Shown: one piece after another, positions 1 to 7,403 of the stretch | How the letters are laid out: each line of letters begins with the position of its first letter | Numbering within the stretch: the first letter of the stretch is position 1 | Program-made: the position numbers and the translations under genes | NCBI GenBank assembly: GCA_910589145.1 | Contig: CAJUSD010000011.1 | Coordinates: forward strand, 22,306 to 86,305 | Source: an uncultured Oscillospiraceae bacterium | GTDB lineage: Bacteria; Bacillota; Clostridia; Oscillospirales; Ruminococcaceae | Length of the DNA stretch: 64,000 nucleotides | Reading direction: 5' to 3' | The notes under the pieces: generated by a model | What the model saw: only the letters and a program-made list of their open reading frames with translations | Told to the model about the DNA's origin: nothing | Database searches by the model: none

Positions 1-396
1 GTTTTGGGCGAAGGCGGAAGCGGTGGGGCTCTTGCCCTGGGAGTCTGTGACGAGCTGGCCATGTTGGAAAACGCTGTTTATTCGGTGGTGTCTCCAAGAG
101 GATTTGCAAGTATCCTTTGGAGGGATGCTTCAAAAGAACAGGAGGCTGCAAACTGTGCCCGAATTACTGCCGAGGATTTAGTAGAGTTAGGCGTAGCGGA
201 AAAAATTATTCCTGAAGCGCCAGGCGGTGCCCATCAGGGAGCAGAAGAAACTGCTTTGCATATCACAGATTATCTGCGGGATGCCTTGGAACGTTTCCGT
301 GGGGTTCCAATAGAACAGTTATTGGAAGGACGTTATCACAAATTTCGTAAGATCGGTCTTTTTTCGGAGGGAACTTCTGAGGAAGCCAACACCTAA
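1..396 (+). CDS. accA: Acetyl-CoA carboxylase carboxyltransferase subunit alpha, 3' end only
   Basis: This is the C-terminal part (about 131 residues) of the alpha subunit of the carboxyltransferase that makes malonyl-CoA, the first committed step of fatty-acid synthesis. The visible part opens directly in the glycine-rich GEGGSGGALALG loop typical of the AccA crotonase fold and runs on through the usual helical C-terminal tail. The reading frame is open to the window edge, so the true start lies upstream. It is followed after 102 bases by acpP, which fits the end of a fab/acc gene cluster. A stray in-frame TTG near base 4 is not the real start. Confidence 0.93.
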   Translation, partial: VLGEGGSGGALALGVCDELAMLENAVYSVVSPRGFASILWRDASKEQEAANCARITAEDLVELGVAEKIIPEAPGGAHQGAEETALHITDYLRDALERFRGVPIEQLLEGRYHKFRKIGLFSEGTSEEANT

Positions 397-498
397 AAGT
401 TTATGTTATTTTTTTCGATGTTATCCCTGCAAAGGAACGCAGTTCTTCTGTAAGGGTAATAAAATAATGTTGTAAATTTAATATTAGGAGGATTTTTT

Positions 499-729
499 AT
501 GGCTGCTGTATTTGACAAGGTTAAGGACCTTCTCTGTGAGCAACTGGATGTTGAGGAGGATGCTGTTACCATGGACGCGAATATTATCGACGACCTTGGT
601 GCAGATTCTTTGGATGTAGTTGATCTGGTTATGAGCTTGGAGGATGAGTTTAACGCCGAGATTCCCGACGAGGAAGTAGAAACTATGAAGACAGTCGGCG
701 ATATCGTCAAATATTTGGAAAATATGTGA
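499..729 (+). CDS. acpP: Acyl carrier protein
   Basis: This 76-residue acidic protein carries growing acyl chains on a 4'-phosphopantetheine arm during type II fatty-acid synthesis in the cytosol. The attachment serine is Ser37 in the conserved DLGADSLD motif, followed by the VDLVMSLEDEF recognition helix. Length and acidity match the family exactly. An AGGAGG box lies 6-7 bases before the ATG. It follows accA with no obvious terminator between them, so it is probably the last gene of that operon, and two strong hairpins lie downstream. Confidence 0.97.
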   Translation: MAAVFDKVKDLLCEQLDVEEDAVTMDANIIDDLGADSLDVVDLVMSLEDEFNAEIPDEEVETMKTVGDIVKYLENM

Positions 730-739
730 AACACGCCAG

Positions 740-780
740 TTAGGGCCGCCGCAGGAAATGCGACGGCCCTAACTTTGCTT
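740..780 (+). terminator. Hairpin just after acpP
   Basis: A 13-bp stem (740-752 paired with 760-772, one mismatch) begins 11 bases after the acpP stop, with a 7-base loop and a short CTTTGCTT tail. The T tract is weak, so it may act together with the stronger hairpin at 798-856. Confidence 0.55.
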
Positions 781-797
781 GACAAGGGCCAATACGC

Positions 798-856
798 CCA
801 AAAGCAGTTCTGACGGCGCATCTGCGCCGTCAGAACTGCTTTTGGCTCCGTTTTTT
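798..856 (+). terminator. Very strong terminator between acpP and proS
   Basis: A perfect 23-bp inverted repeat (798-820 with 823-845) leaves only two unpaired bases at its centre and is followed by a run of six T at 851-856. It lies between the convergent genes acpP and proS and could also act on the minus strand. The rest of the 730-1065 gap holds no credible gene. Confidence 0.85.
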
Positions 857-1065
857 GCTTTGTTATACCAGTGATCTCCTTTACCGGACCCAAAAACCAT
901 GTTTCCCCTTGTCAGGCAAAGTATTTTCATGCCATATATACTTACCCCCTGATGCAGTCTATTTTCCTACTACAGGGGGCTTTTGCCTATTATCCATTTT
1001 TACTGGCGCGGTTCACTTTTTAGAAAGTCCCCTGGCTTCATTACAATTCTAAATCCAGTTACAGT

Positions 1066-2499
1066 TTAGTATGCCTTGCCCCAAATGACCATAGATTTCG
1101 CAGGTTTGCCGCAGCAGACACAGGTTTCTGCAATATGTTCCTGTTCAAAAGGCATACATCTGGAGGTGACGCCGCAAACCTCTTTTAATTTTTCTTCACA
1201 GGCAACGTCGCCGCACCACATCGCCTTAACAAACCCGTTTTTATCTTTTGCAGCAGCTTCCATTTCCTCCAAATTGGCAGCAGAGACGGTTTTCTCCGCC
1301 CGATTTTGCAAGGCTTTCTGATAAAGGCCGTCATGTACTGCTTTCAACAGTTCCGGCAGCTTTGTTTCCAGTTCTTCCAAGGAAACAAAATATTTCTCCC
1401 TAGTATCCCGGCGGACAATAACACACTGGTTTTTCTCAATATCCTTTGGACCAATCTCCAGACGGAGGGGAACGCCTTTCATTTCATATTCTGCAAACTT
1501 CCAACCGGGCGAGTTGTCAGAATCATCCACTTTAACACGGACAATTTTTGAAAGCCGCTCTTTAAGTTCAAAGGCTTTATCCAAAACTCCAGGGGTATGC
1601 TGTGCAACAGGAATAATCACAGTCTGGATAGGTGCAATTGCAGGCGGAAGCACTAAACCGTTATCATCCCCATGGGTCATAATAATCGCGCCGATAATCC
1701 GTGTTGACAGTCCCCAGGAGGTTTGATGGGGGTATTGCAGCGTATTATCTCTACCGGTAAAGGTAATATCAAATGCCCTGGCAAAACCATCACCAAAATA
1801 ATGGCTTGTCCCGCTTTGGAGAGCTTTTCCATCGTGCATCATAGCTTCGATTGTATAGGTAGCCTCGGCCCCGGCGAACTTCTCCTTGTCAGTCTTGCGT
1901 CCTTTTATAACAGGAATAGCAAGTTCCTGTTCGCACAGGCTGGCGTAGATATTAAGCATACGCTCTGTTTCCTCTATTGCTTCCTGGGCAGTTTCGTGCA
2001 TGGTATGGCCTTCCTGCCACCAAAATTCCATTGTCCGCAAAAACGGGCGGGTTGTTTTTTCCCAGCGCACAACAGAACACCACTGGTTATAGAGTTTCGG
2101 CAAATCCCGATAGGAATGGATTACATGGGAATAATGCTCGCAGAACAGCGTCTCTGATGTAGGACGCACGCATAGGCGTTCTGTAAGATTCTCATTACCG
2201 CCCATTGTCACCCAGGCCACTTCCGGGGCAAACCCTTCCACATGGTCTTTTTCCTTTTGAAGCAGGCTTTCAGGTATAAATAAAGGCATCCCTACATTTT
2301 CATGTCCGGTCTCCTTAAACTTTTGATCCAATATTTTCTGTATGTTCTCCCAAATGGCATACCCGTAAGGACGAAGGATCATACATCCCCGCACAGAGGA
2401 ATAATCGACCAGTTCCGCTTTTTTTACAATATCCGTATACCATTGGGCAAAGTCCTCATTCATAGAAGTTATGGCTGTAACCATCTTTTTTTGTGCCAT
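1066..2499 (-). CDS. proS: Prolyl-tRNA synthetase, short archaeal/eukaryotic-like type
   Basis: This cytosolic enzyme charges tRNA-Pro. The 477-residue protein is the short form without the editing insertion of the E. coli type. Class II core features are visible: RPTSE at residues 112-116, the motif 2 region RWEKTTRPFLR at 145-155, and a motif 3-like stretch around TSWGLSTRIIG. The C-terminal domain is cysteine-rich and ends in CVCCGK (Cys460, 462, 463), as in zinc-binding members of this type. A GAAAGGCGG ribosome site precedes the ATG. No T-box leader was found upstream. The gene lies 116 bases after the FabG-like gene on the same strand and may be cotranscribed with it. Confidence 0.95.
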   Translation of the reverse strand: MAQKKMVTAITSMNEDFAQWYTDIVKKAELVDYSSVRGCMILRPYGYAIWENIQKILDQKFKETGHENVGMPLFIPESLLQKEKDHVEGFAPEVAWVTMGGNENLTERLCVRPTSETLFCEHYSHVIHSYRDLPKLYNQWCSVVRWEKTTRPFLRTMEFWWQEGHTMHETAQEAIEETERMLNIYASLCEQELAIPVIKGRKTDKEKFAGAEATYTIEAMMHDGKALQSGTSHYFGDGFARAFDITFTGRDNTLQYPHQTSWGLSTRIIGAIIMTHGDDNGLVLPPAIAPIQTVIIPVAQHTPGVLDKAFELKERLSKIVRVKVDDSDNSPGWKFAEYEMKGVPLRLEIGPKDIEKNQCVIVRRDTREKYFVSLEELETKLPELLKAVHDGLYQKALQNRAEKTVSAANLEEMEAAAKDKNGFVKAMWCGDVACEEKLKEVCGVTSRCMPFEQEHIAETCVCCGKPAKSMVIWGKAY

Positions 2500-2615
2500 A
2501 TATCGTTCCGCCTTTCTATTTGCGCATCGAAAAGGGATACGCTTCGATCCTTTCTATCTTAGCAAAAGTTAGGAAGGAATTCAACTGCAGGAGCAGGATT
2601 TTTCTATGGATTTTC

Positions 2616-3350
2616 TCATCCAATGACAAATCCACCGTTTGGGCTCAATACCTGCCCGGTTATAAAGCGGCTTTCTTCTCCTGCCAGAAAGAGAATAGCT
2701 TCCGCTGCGTCTTCAGGTGTGCCAATACATCCTAAAGGGGTTGTCTGTTTAATTTCATCCAATGTATTCTCACTTAAAATATCGTTCATATCAGTATTAA
2801 TAACACCAGGGGCCACACAGTTGACCCGAATGTGAGACAACCCCAATTCCTTGGCCAACGCTTTGGTCATCCCAATCACCGCAGCCTTGGCAGCTGAATA
2901 ATGCACTTCGCACGAACCGCCAACCTGCCCCCACATGGAGGAAAGGTTAATAATACTTCCTCTTCCAGCGTTCTGCATTAGGGGAATGGCATATTGGCAG
3001 CAGTAGAAGGTTCCTTTTACATGGACAGAAAACATTTTGTCCCAATCATCGTCAGTAATTTCAGTAAAAACTTTCTGCTGGGCAATTCCGGCATTATTGA
3101 CCAATACATCCAACCCACCGAAATGGTATTCCATTTGTGAAAACATCCGACGCACCTGTGCCCGATCTGAAACATCCCCCTGAAGCATAAGGGAATCCAC
3201 CCCCAGATTTTTAAGTTTCCTGGCAAGGGAACAAGCAGCAGGTTCATTATTCAGATAGTTAATGCCAATTTTGTATCCCTTTTTCCCAAAGAGCAGGGCG
3301 GCAGCCCTGCCAATGCCACGGGATGCGCCGGTAATCAGTACTGAAGGCAT
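2616..3350 (-). CDS. Short-chain dehydrogenase, 3-oxoacyl-ACP reductase-like
   Basis: A 244-residue classical short-chain dehydrogenase/reductase, closest in look to FabG (NADPH-dependent reduction of 3-oxoacyl-ACP). The nucleotide-binding motif TGASRGIG is at residues 7-14 and NNAG at 85-88. The catalytic residues Ser138, Tyr151 and Lys155 are all present (YSAAK). A GAAAGGATG ribosome site supports the ATG. It sits alone upstream of proS rather than inside a fab cluster, so the true substrate could be another ketone or alcohol. Transcription probably starts at the consensus promoter at 3435-3463, with a terminator-like hairpin in the leader. Confidence 0.85.
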   Translation of the reverse strand: MPSVLITGASRGIGRAAALLFGKKGYKIGINYLNNEPAACSLARKLKNLGVDSLMLQGDVSDRAQVRRMFSQMEYHFGGLDVLVNNAGIAQQKVFTEITDDDWDKMFSVHVKGTFYCCQYAIPLMQNAGRGSIINLSSMWGQVGGSCEVHYSAAKAAVIGMTKALAKELGLSHIRVNCVAPGVINTDMNDILSENTLDEIKQTTPLGCIGTPEDAAEAILFLAGEESRFITGQVLSPNGGFVIG

Positions 3351-3375
3351 AAAAACGACATCCTTTCAAGAATGA

Positions 3376-3412
3376 AAATGAAAAAGCAGAGGGATGATTC
3401 GACTCCCCCTGC
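3376..3412 (-). terminator. Terminator-like hairpin in the leader of the FabG-like gene
   Basis: Read on the minus strand, arms 3404-3412 and 3386-3394 form a 9-position stem with one mismatch. It is followed at once by five T and a T-rich stretch. It lies only about 16 bases after the predicted transcription start and 26 bases before the start codon, so it could be an attenuator, an upstream gene's terminator, or a 5' stabilising stem. Confidence 0.6.
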
Positions 3413-3434
3413 TGATAAAATTGTTACCGTTTTT

Positions 3435-3463
3435 AGTATACTTCTCTGAAAGGGCTGTGTCAA
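3435..3463 (-). promoter_or_regulatory. Consensus sigma-A promoter for the FabG-like gene
   Basis: On the minus strand TTGACA (3463-3458) is followed after exactly 17 bases by TATACT (3440-3435). This is one of the best promoter matches in the window. The predicted start is near 3428, giving a leader of about 78 bases. Confidence 0.8.
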
Positions 3464-3554
3464 GGAAAAGCTGTCCATGTCCCTTTTACCTTTTTGTTAC
3501 TGAGAATACAATTTCTTAATCCTTCGTCAAAATAACTGTCCGATAACCCGGAAT

Positions 3555-3932
3555 TTATTCTCCAAATAAAGTTCCGTTTTTGAACTTTTCCGAATAATCA
3601 AGAATCTCTTCTTTATCAAGCATTGGCTCGGAAGTTACTCCTTGAAAAATAATTTTATCATCCCGATATGTGAACTGAAAAAGAACACCAGGCTCTTTCT
3701 TAAACTCTACAGATATTATCCATTCGTCATAACTAAGAATTCGATTTAAATAAGAGTGTTTAATTTTTACTTCACTAACATCCTGTGTGGCATAACCTCT
3801 ATATTCAAGTTCGGTATAAGTGTTCGTTTTAATGAATTTCTGCATTACAAAGACATTCAAGCTAAACACAAAAACAATTATCAATAAAACAACAAGGCCT
3901 ATAATCAATGCCTTTTTCTTCTTCACCCCCAT
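3555..3932 (-). CDS. Small membrane-anchored protein, DUF3139-like
   Basis: A 125-residue protein with a lysine-rich N-terminus (GVKKKK) followed by one hydrophobic segment at about residues 8-30, then a soluble domain probably outside the membrane. The pattern of a repeated FKKEPG/FTYRDD-type strand region resembles the DUF3139 family of small Firmicute proteins, recalled from memory and not searched. No enzymatic motif is visible and no function is known. It stands between the FabG-like gene and an intergenic repeat, with no clear operon partner. Confidence 0.6.
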   Translation of the reverse strand: MGVKKKKALIIGLVVLLIIVFVFSLNVFVMQKFIKTNTYTELEYRGYATQDVSEVKIKHSYLNRILSYDEWIISVEFKKEPGVLFQFTYRDDKIIFQGVTSEPMLDKEEILDYSEKFKNGTLFGE

Positions 3933-4010
3933 TTCACCTCCACATCAAATTCCGATTTAGTGAAATTGCCAAGGCCAATATAAAAATACAGCAACACAAA
4001 GAGTCTCAAA

Positions 4011-4290
4011 GTTGAGCAGTGGAGCTGCTCCGAGCCCCTGGCCGCGCCCGCGGGCGCGAAGACCCTTTTTAAAAAGCCTTTTTCTTCTTTCTATTACAAT
4101 ATAATTAGGATGGAACCCTCGGCAGCCAGCCGGGGGTTCCATCCGTCTTTTTGCGATAGAAAAAGAAAGAAGAAGCCCCCTTTTTTCTCTGCCTTCCCTG
4201 AAAAATACCCCGGTGGGGTGTTTTTCAATATCAACCTCATCGACCTCAAAATCTCCACAAAATTGATTTACCTGGGCCGTTTCATTCAGC
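4011..4290 (+). repeat. Long intergenic repeat, copy 1 (see 63125-63335)
   Basis: The ends of this stretch match those of 63125-63335. The left end holds the palindrome GAGCAGTGGAGCTGCTC (4014-4030). The right end (about 4190-4280) matches nearly base for base, including TCTCCACAAAATTGATTT. The middle differs: here it holds an 11-bp stem hairpin (4108-4118 with 4134-4144) followed by TCTTTTT. No real gene fits the 3933-4285 gap; the right end of the repeat touches the stop of the M56 gene. Confidence 0.75.
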
Positions 4291-5836
4291 CCACAGGATC
4301 AAACTGCATCCACTTCCCGTCTATATTGACCGCAATGCCGTTCCCATTAAATACAACTTCCGCCCCTTCACAGCCAAAGTTGGACTGTAATTCTTCTGCT
4401 GGAATTTTATCTTCTTCCACAGAAGAAGAAATCTCCCCAATATAAGGGGAATCATACTCCGATATTTCTGCTTCCCTGGCAACCATGTCCGATACATCCT
4501 CGTAAGTAGCAGCATACAGCTTTTCCATTACAAAAATCATCATGTGATGCTGTACTGGCTTGCCTTCATATAAGGAGGAAATAGATGTTGCCTTGGCCTG
4601 TATCCCGTTTTCATCTTTCAAAAAAGCGTCAAATGTCACTTCCCAGCTATCAAGGGAAGCTCCAAACAGCGTTTCCTCATAATATTGGCCAGAAACCCAC
4701 TCCTCCACAGTTTCAAAACCATGGAGGGACGTCCCGCTTCCATCTTCTAAAATGACTCGCCCACCGACATGTATGCTTAAGTGGTTTCCATCGGGCATTC
4801 CTTCTGGGACGGTAAAGGATATTTTGCCCTCCCGTATAATAACAGTCTCCATAAGTTCCTGCAAAAAGCGATCCCCGTCAGTCATTTCATATGCCTGTAT
4901 CTCCTTTGGATTTAACGCCAGCCCCAGGCAGAGAGCCGCCGCTGCGGTCAGCGCGGCAGCAGATACCCATAAAACCGGTTTCCGATAAGAAAGAATATTC
5001 TTTACCCTTCCCTTTACATCCCCCTCTCCAAATGCAAGCGGAGTTGGGCATTTGATTTTTGTCCCTGTGGACAGCCGCAGCAGGGCAGAAGAATACCCTT
5101 TCCGTTCCTCCAGCTTCATTTCACGTACAGCGTTTTCATCGCAGGAAAGTTCCATATCCTTCCCGCTGAGCCAGAAGGCAGCCCAAACCAGAGGATTAAA
5201 CCAATGGATGCACAGCGCAGCATAAGCGGCAAGCCTAACTATATGATCTAACCGCCTGATGTGGGCGTTTTCATGGAGCAGGACATATTCTCTTTCCTTT
5301 TCGCTTAAGGATGAAGGAAGGTATATGTTAGGATGAATGACGCCTAAAACAAAAGGCGTTTGCAGACCATCCATCAGAAAAACCCGTTTAAAACCAGGAA
5401 ATGGTTCAGCATTCTTTAGCCTATGCTTCAAAAGTATAAGGGAAACCACCCCATACCCACCCAGAAGCATTATTCCCCCAATCCAGAGGATACTGCCAAT
5501 AAACGCATAAACCTGCAAAGGATTTACGCTGTGTTGGGGGGTCCCAGCAGGCAGGAAGCGGTTGACCGCACTGTCCAGGGACGAAATCCCGCTGTGAATC
5601 TGGGGAACCTGCTCATACAGCATTTTGGCAGAAACCGTGTTGGGCTGGACGGGGACAAGGCTGACCAGACTGCCAATGGAAAAGGGACAGAGCAGCCGGA
5701 ACAGCGCCACCCCCCAAAGGGCATAGGAAAACCTTTTAGAAACCTTTCCAAAGATAGGGCGCAGCAGAAGGAGGAAGATAATCACATAGCCGGAAACAAG
5801 GCTCATATTCAAAACCCGAAAGAAAATCTTTTCCAT
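4286..5836 (-). CDS. M56 family membrane metallopeptidase, BlaR1-like
   Basis: A 516-residue membrane protein with several hydrophobic segments (about residues 10-30, 36-56, 108-136, and a further one in the middle). The zinc-protease motif HENAH is at 188-192 and the downstream ELSCDENA segment supplies the next ligand. This is the core of the BlaR1/MecR1 family, which cleaves or triggers loss of the partner repressor. The C-terminal domain after the last membrane segment does not show penicillin-binding SxxK/SxN/KTG motifs, so the inducing signal is probably not a beta-lactam. AGGAGG lies 7 bases before the ATG at 5836; a GTG at 5842 overlapping the blaI stop is less likely. It is translationally coupled to the BlaI-like gene. 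Confidence 0.87.
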   Translation of the reverse strand: MEKIFFRVLNMSLVSGYVIIFLLLLRPIFGKVSKRFSYALWGVALFRLLCPFSIGSLVSLVPVQPNTVSAKMLYEQVPQIHSGISSLDSAVNRFLPAGTPQHSVNPLQVYAFIGSILWIGGIMLLGGYGVVSLILLKHRLKNAEPFPGFKRVFLMDGLQTPFVLGVIHPNIYLPSSLSEKEREYVLLHENAHIRRLDHIVRLAAYAALCIHWFNPLVWAAFWLSGKDMELSCDENAVREMKLEERKGYSSALLRLSTGTKIKCPTPLAFGEGDVKGRVKNILSYRKPVLWVSAAALTAAAALCLGLALNPKEIQAYEMTDGDRFLQELMETVIIREGKISFTVPEGMPDGNHLSIHVGGRVILEDGSGTSLHGFETVEEWVSGQYYEETLFGASLDSWEVTFDAFLKDENGIQAKATSISSLYEGKPVQHHMMIFVMEKLYAATYEDVSDMVAREAEISEYDSPYIGEISSSVEEDKIPAEELQSNFGCEGAEVVFNGNGIAVNIDGKWMQFDPVG

Positions 5837-5838
5837 CT

Positions 5839-6201
5839 TCACCCCTCCTGGTACTGATCGATAAGCTTCTGGATTTCTTCCACCTCTGCCGCGCTGAGTT
5901 TTTTCCGGCGTGTAAAAGCGGCCAGGAACCTAGGCAGGGATCCGCTGAAAGTTTCTTCTACAAAGGATTCGGATTGCAGGGCTGCAAAATCCTCTTTTGA
6001 CAGGACTGCTGACACTACGCTCCCGTTGTTCTGAAAAATGCCTCTTTCACAAAGGCGTTTCAGCATGGTATATGTAGTAGATTTTTTCCAACGGAACTCA
6101 TGTTGGCATAATTTCACCAGTTCGCCAGAGGGGATAGGTTCGTTATCCCAGATAAGGGCTGCAAATCTGGCCTCCATATCTCCTAATTTAAAGCCATCCA
6201 T
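5839..6201 (-). CDS. BlaI/MecI/CopY family transcriptional repressor
   Basis: A 120-residue winged-helix repressor that normally binds operator dyads as a dimer and is inactivated by its M56 membrane partner, encoded directly downstream. Conserved BlaI features are visible: an N-terminal EARFAALIWDN segment, the recognition region WKKSTTYTMLKRL near residues 38-50, and a C-terminal dimerisation tail. Two dyads upstream (6218-6236 and 6247-6265) overlap the likely promoter, which suggests autoregulation. The regulated target beyond this pair is not visible here. Confidence 0.9.
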   Translation of the reverse strand: MDGFKLGDMEARFAALIWDNEPIPSGELVKLCQHEFRWKKSTTYTMLKRLCERGIFQNNGSVVSAVLSKEDFAALQSESFVEETFSGSLPRFLAAFTRRKKLSAAEVEEIQKLIDQYQEG

Positions 6202-6217
6202 ATAAAAACCTCCTTTT

Positions 6218-6275
6218 GGTCTAATAATATTCGACCTTATAAGTTGAGTCTAACATAAATAGACCAAAAAGTCAA
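6218..6275 (-). promoter_or_regulatory. Promoter and two operator dyads for the BlaI/M56 operon
   Basis: On the minus strand TTGACT (6275-6270), a 17-base spacer and TAGACT (6252-6247) form a sigma-A promoter. Dyad 1 is GGTCTAATAATATTCGACC (6218-6236), symmetrical except at three positions, and lies downstream of the -10 box. Dyad 2 has GTCTA and TAGAC arms (6248-6264) and lies between the -35 and -10 boxes. This is the expected layout for autorepression by BlaI. Confidence 0.72.
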
Positions 6276-6537
6276 GGCAGTAAAAGGTATTTAAAAACCC
6301 TCAAAGAGCAAAAATTCCACCTAATTATACAGATTAGGGCCACTGCATAAATGCTGGGGGCCGGTTTTTCCAAATATTTTTTATGGATAGAATAATCTAT
6401 TTTTTTTGGTCTAAACTTCTCATAAAAGGAGGATAGGTTTAGGCGTTTTTCTCTCTTGTTAAATCCGTCATAAAACTGATAAAGGACCATTGAAAACGCA
6501 CAAAATCTACAAAATTTCAAAAAACCTGAAAAATTAC

Positions 6538-6566
6538 TTGCATTTTCATGCCAAATAAGGTATGAT
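6538..6566 (+). promoter_or_regulatory. Main promoter of the ribosomal superoperon
   Basis: TTGCAT (6538-6543), a 17-base spacer and TATGAT (6561-6566) form a sigma-A promoter. It lies about 385 bases before rpsJ, leaving a long untranslated leader. No protein-coding gene fits the 6280-6945 region. Confidence 0.7.
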
Positions 6567-6572
6567 AAGAAA

Positions 6573-6945
6573 GCGCGAAAGCGCAGACTGCTCAAGATAT
6601 GCGTTGAAGCGGGAGGTGGCTGCCCTTTGAGGCAGGGAATTTCCGCTGAGTATGTCCGATTATTAAACCGGGCGACAGAATAAGCTGATAGAATTGCTTT
6701 CGGGTCTTTGCCTCTGTTTCCTATATTGGAGACAGTTGGGAAGGTCTGCTTGTGGATATGCCGGAAAAGGCTTCGTTTTTTGCGGGCTTTTTACGCTTTT
6801 CCACTTTTTCAGTGCTGAAAGTAGTTTCTGTGTTCCGGTTAAGCTGGTTTAATTTCAGTTTAACTTTTTTTATGGTGTGCGGAAGAAACACACGGCACAG
6901 TGTTCAGTATTTGTCGTTATCCCGTAGGAAAATCTCAAGGAGGCG
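6573..6945 (+). ncRNA. Structured untranslated leader of the S10 operon
   Basis: The leader holds several stems: GCGC-GAAA-GCGC at about 6573-6584; a nested hairpin with outer arms 6608-6614/6641-6647 and inner arms 6620-6624/6631-6635; a GGAAAAG/CTTTTCC stem at 6763-6769/6796-6802; and a terminator-like hairpin near the 3' end. In E. coli the S10 leader mediates L4 feedback by attenuation. A similar role here is an inference. Confidence 0.5.
6837..6871 (+). terminator. Terminator-like hairpin in the S10 leader
   Basis: GGTTAAGCTG (6837-6846) pairs with 6856-6865 (two G-T pairs), followed by seven T at 6865-6871, about 80 bases before rpsJ. An upstream CTGAAA (6815-6820) can pair with TTTCAG (6853-6858), which overlaps the right arm, so a terminator/antiterminator switch is possible. 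Confidence 0.55.
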
Positions 6946-6951
6946 ATGAAA

Positions 6952-7263
6952 GTGGCAGTCAAGGAAAAAATCAGAATCAGACTGAAGGGTTACGATCATC
7001 AGTTGGTGGATGCGTCCGCCGAGAAAATTGTAGAGGCAGCTAAGAGAACCGGCGCCGCCGTGTCCGGCCCCATTCCTCTTCCCACCGAAAAGGAAATTGT
7101 GACCATTCTCCGCGCTGTTCATAAGTATAAGGACAGCCGTGAACAGTTTGAAAGAAGAACCCACAAGAGGCTTATTGATGTAATTCGTCCGTCGGATAAA
7201 ACCGTTGAGGCGCTTACCAGCTTGGAACTTCCTGCAGGCGTTGAAGTTGAAATCAAACTTTGA
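6952..7263 (+). CDS. rpsJ: 30S ribosomal protein S10
   Basis: S10 is a 30S head protein that also acts as NusE in transcription antitermination. The protein starts MAVKEKIRIRLKGYDH with the GTG at 6952, giving 103 residues, which matches the family. AGGAGG at 6938-6943 lies 8 bases before this GTG. The ATG at 6946 is only 2 bases from the box and would add two residues (MK), so it is less likely. This is the first gene of the superoperon, behind a long leader that carries a possible attenuator. Confidence 0.95.
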   Translation: MAVKEKIRIRLKGYDHQLVDASAEKIVEAAKRTGAAVSGPIPLPTEKEIVTILRAVHKYKDSREQFERRTHKRLIDVIRPSDKTVEALTSLELPAGVEVEIKL

Positions 7264-7310
7264 TTTCTTTTTAATTCCTGTGCGACGGGTTCTCTAAATG
7301 ATGAAAGGCC

Positions 7311-7341
7311 CTCGCGCCTGCCGGTTTCCGGTGACAGCGAG
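7311..7341 (+). other. Hairpin between rpsJ and rplC
   Basis: Nested arms CTCGC/GCGAG (7311-7315/7337-7341) and CCGG/CCGG (7321-7324/7328-7331) form a stem-loop in the 140-base gap between rpsJ and rplC. No T tract follows, so it is a candidate protein-binding or mRNA-processing site rather than a terminator. Confidence 0.4.
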
Positions 7342-7403
7342 TCAGGTCATGTTGGCGCAGTGTCAGCAGCCGCGTCAACCAATAACCTAAGGAGGTAACT
7401 CAT

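Noticed and set aside
393..893. 166-residue open frame on the minus strand across acpP
   Set aside because: It is antisense to acpP, has no family resemblance, and covers the terminators.
2500..2615. T-box riboswitch upstream of proS
   Set aside because: No GGGTGGNACCGCG-type motif or terminator/antiterminator pair was found on the minus strand.
3957..4445. Small open frames on both strands in the long repeat
   Set aside because: They translate the repeat and part of the M56 gene antisense; no protein-like features.
6272..6595. 107-residue open frame on the minus strand upstream of rpsJ
   Set aside because: It covers the S10 promoter, has no convincing ribosome site, and its composition looks like translated AT-rich spacer.
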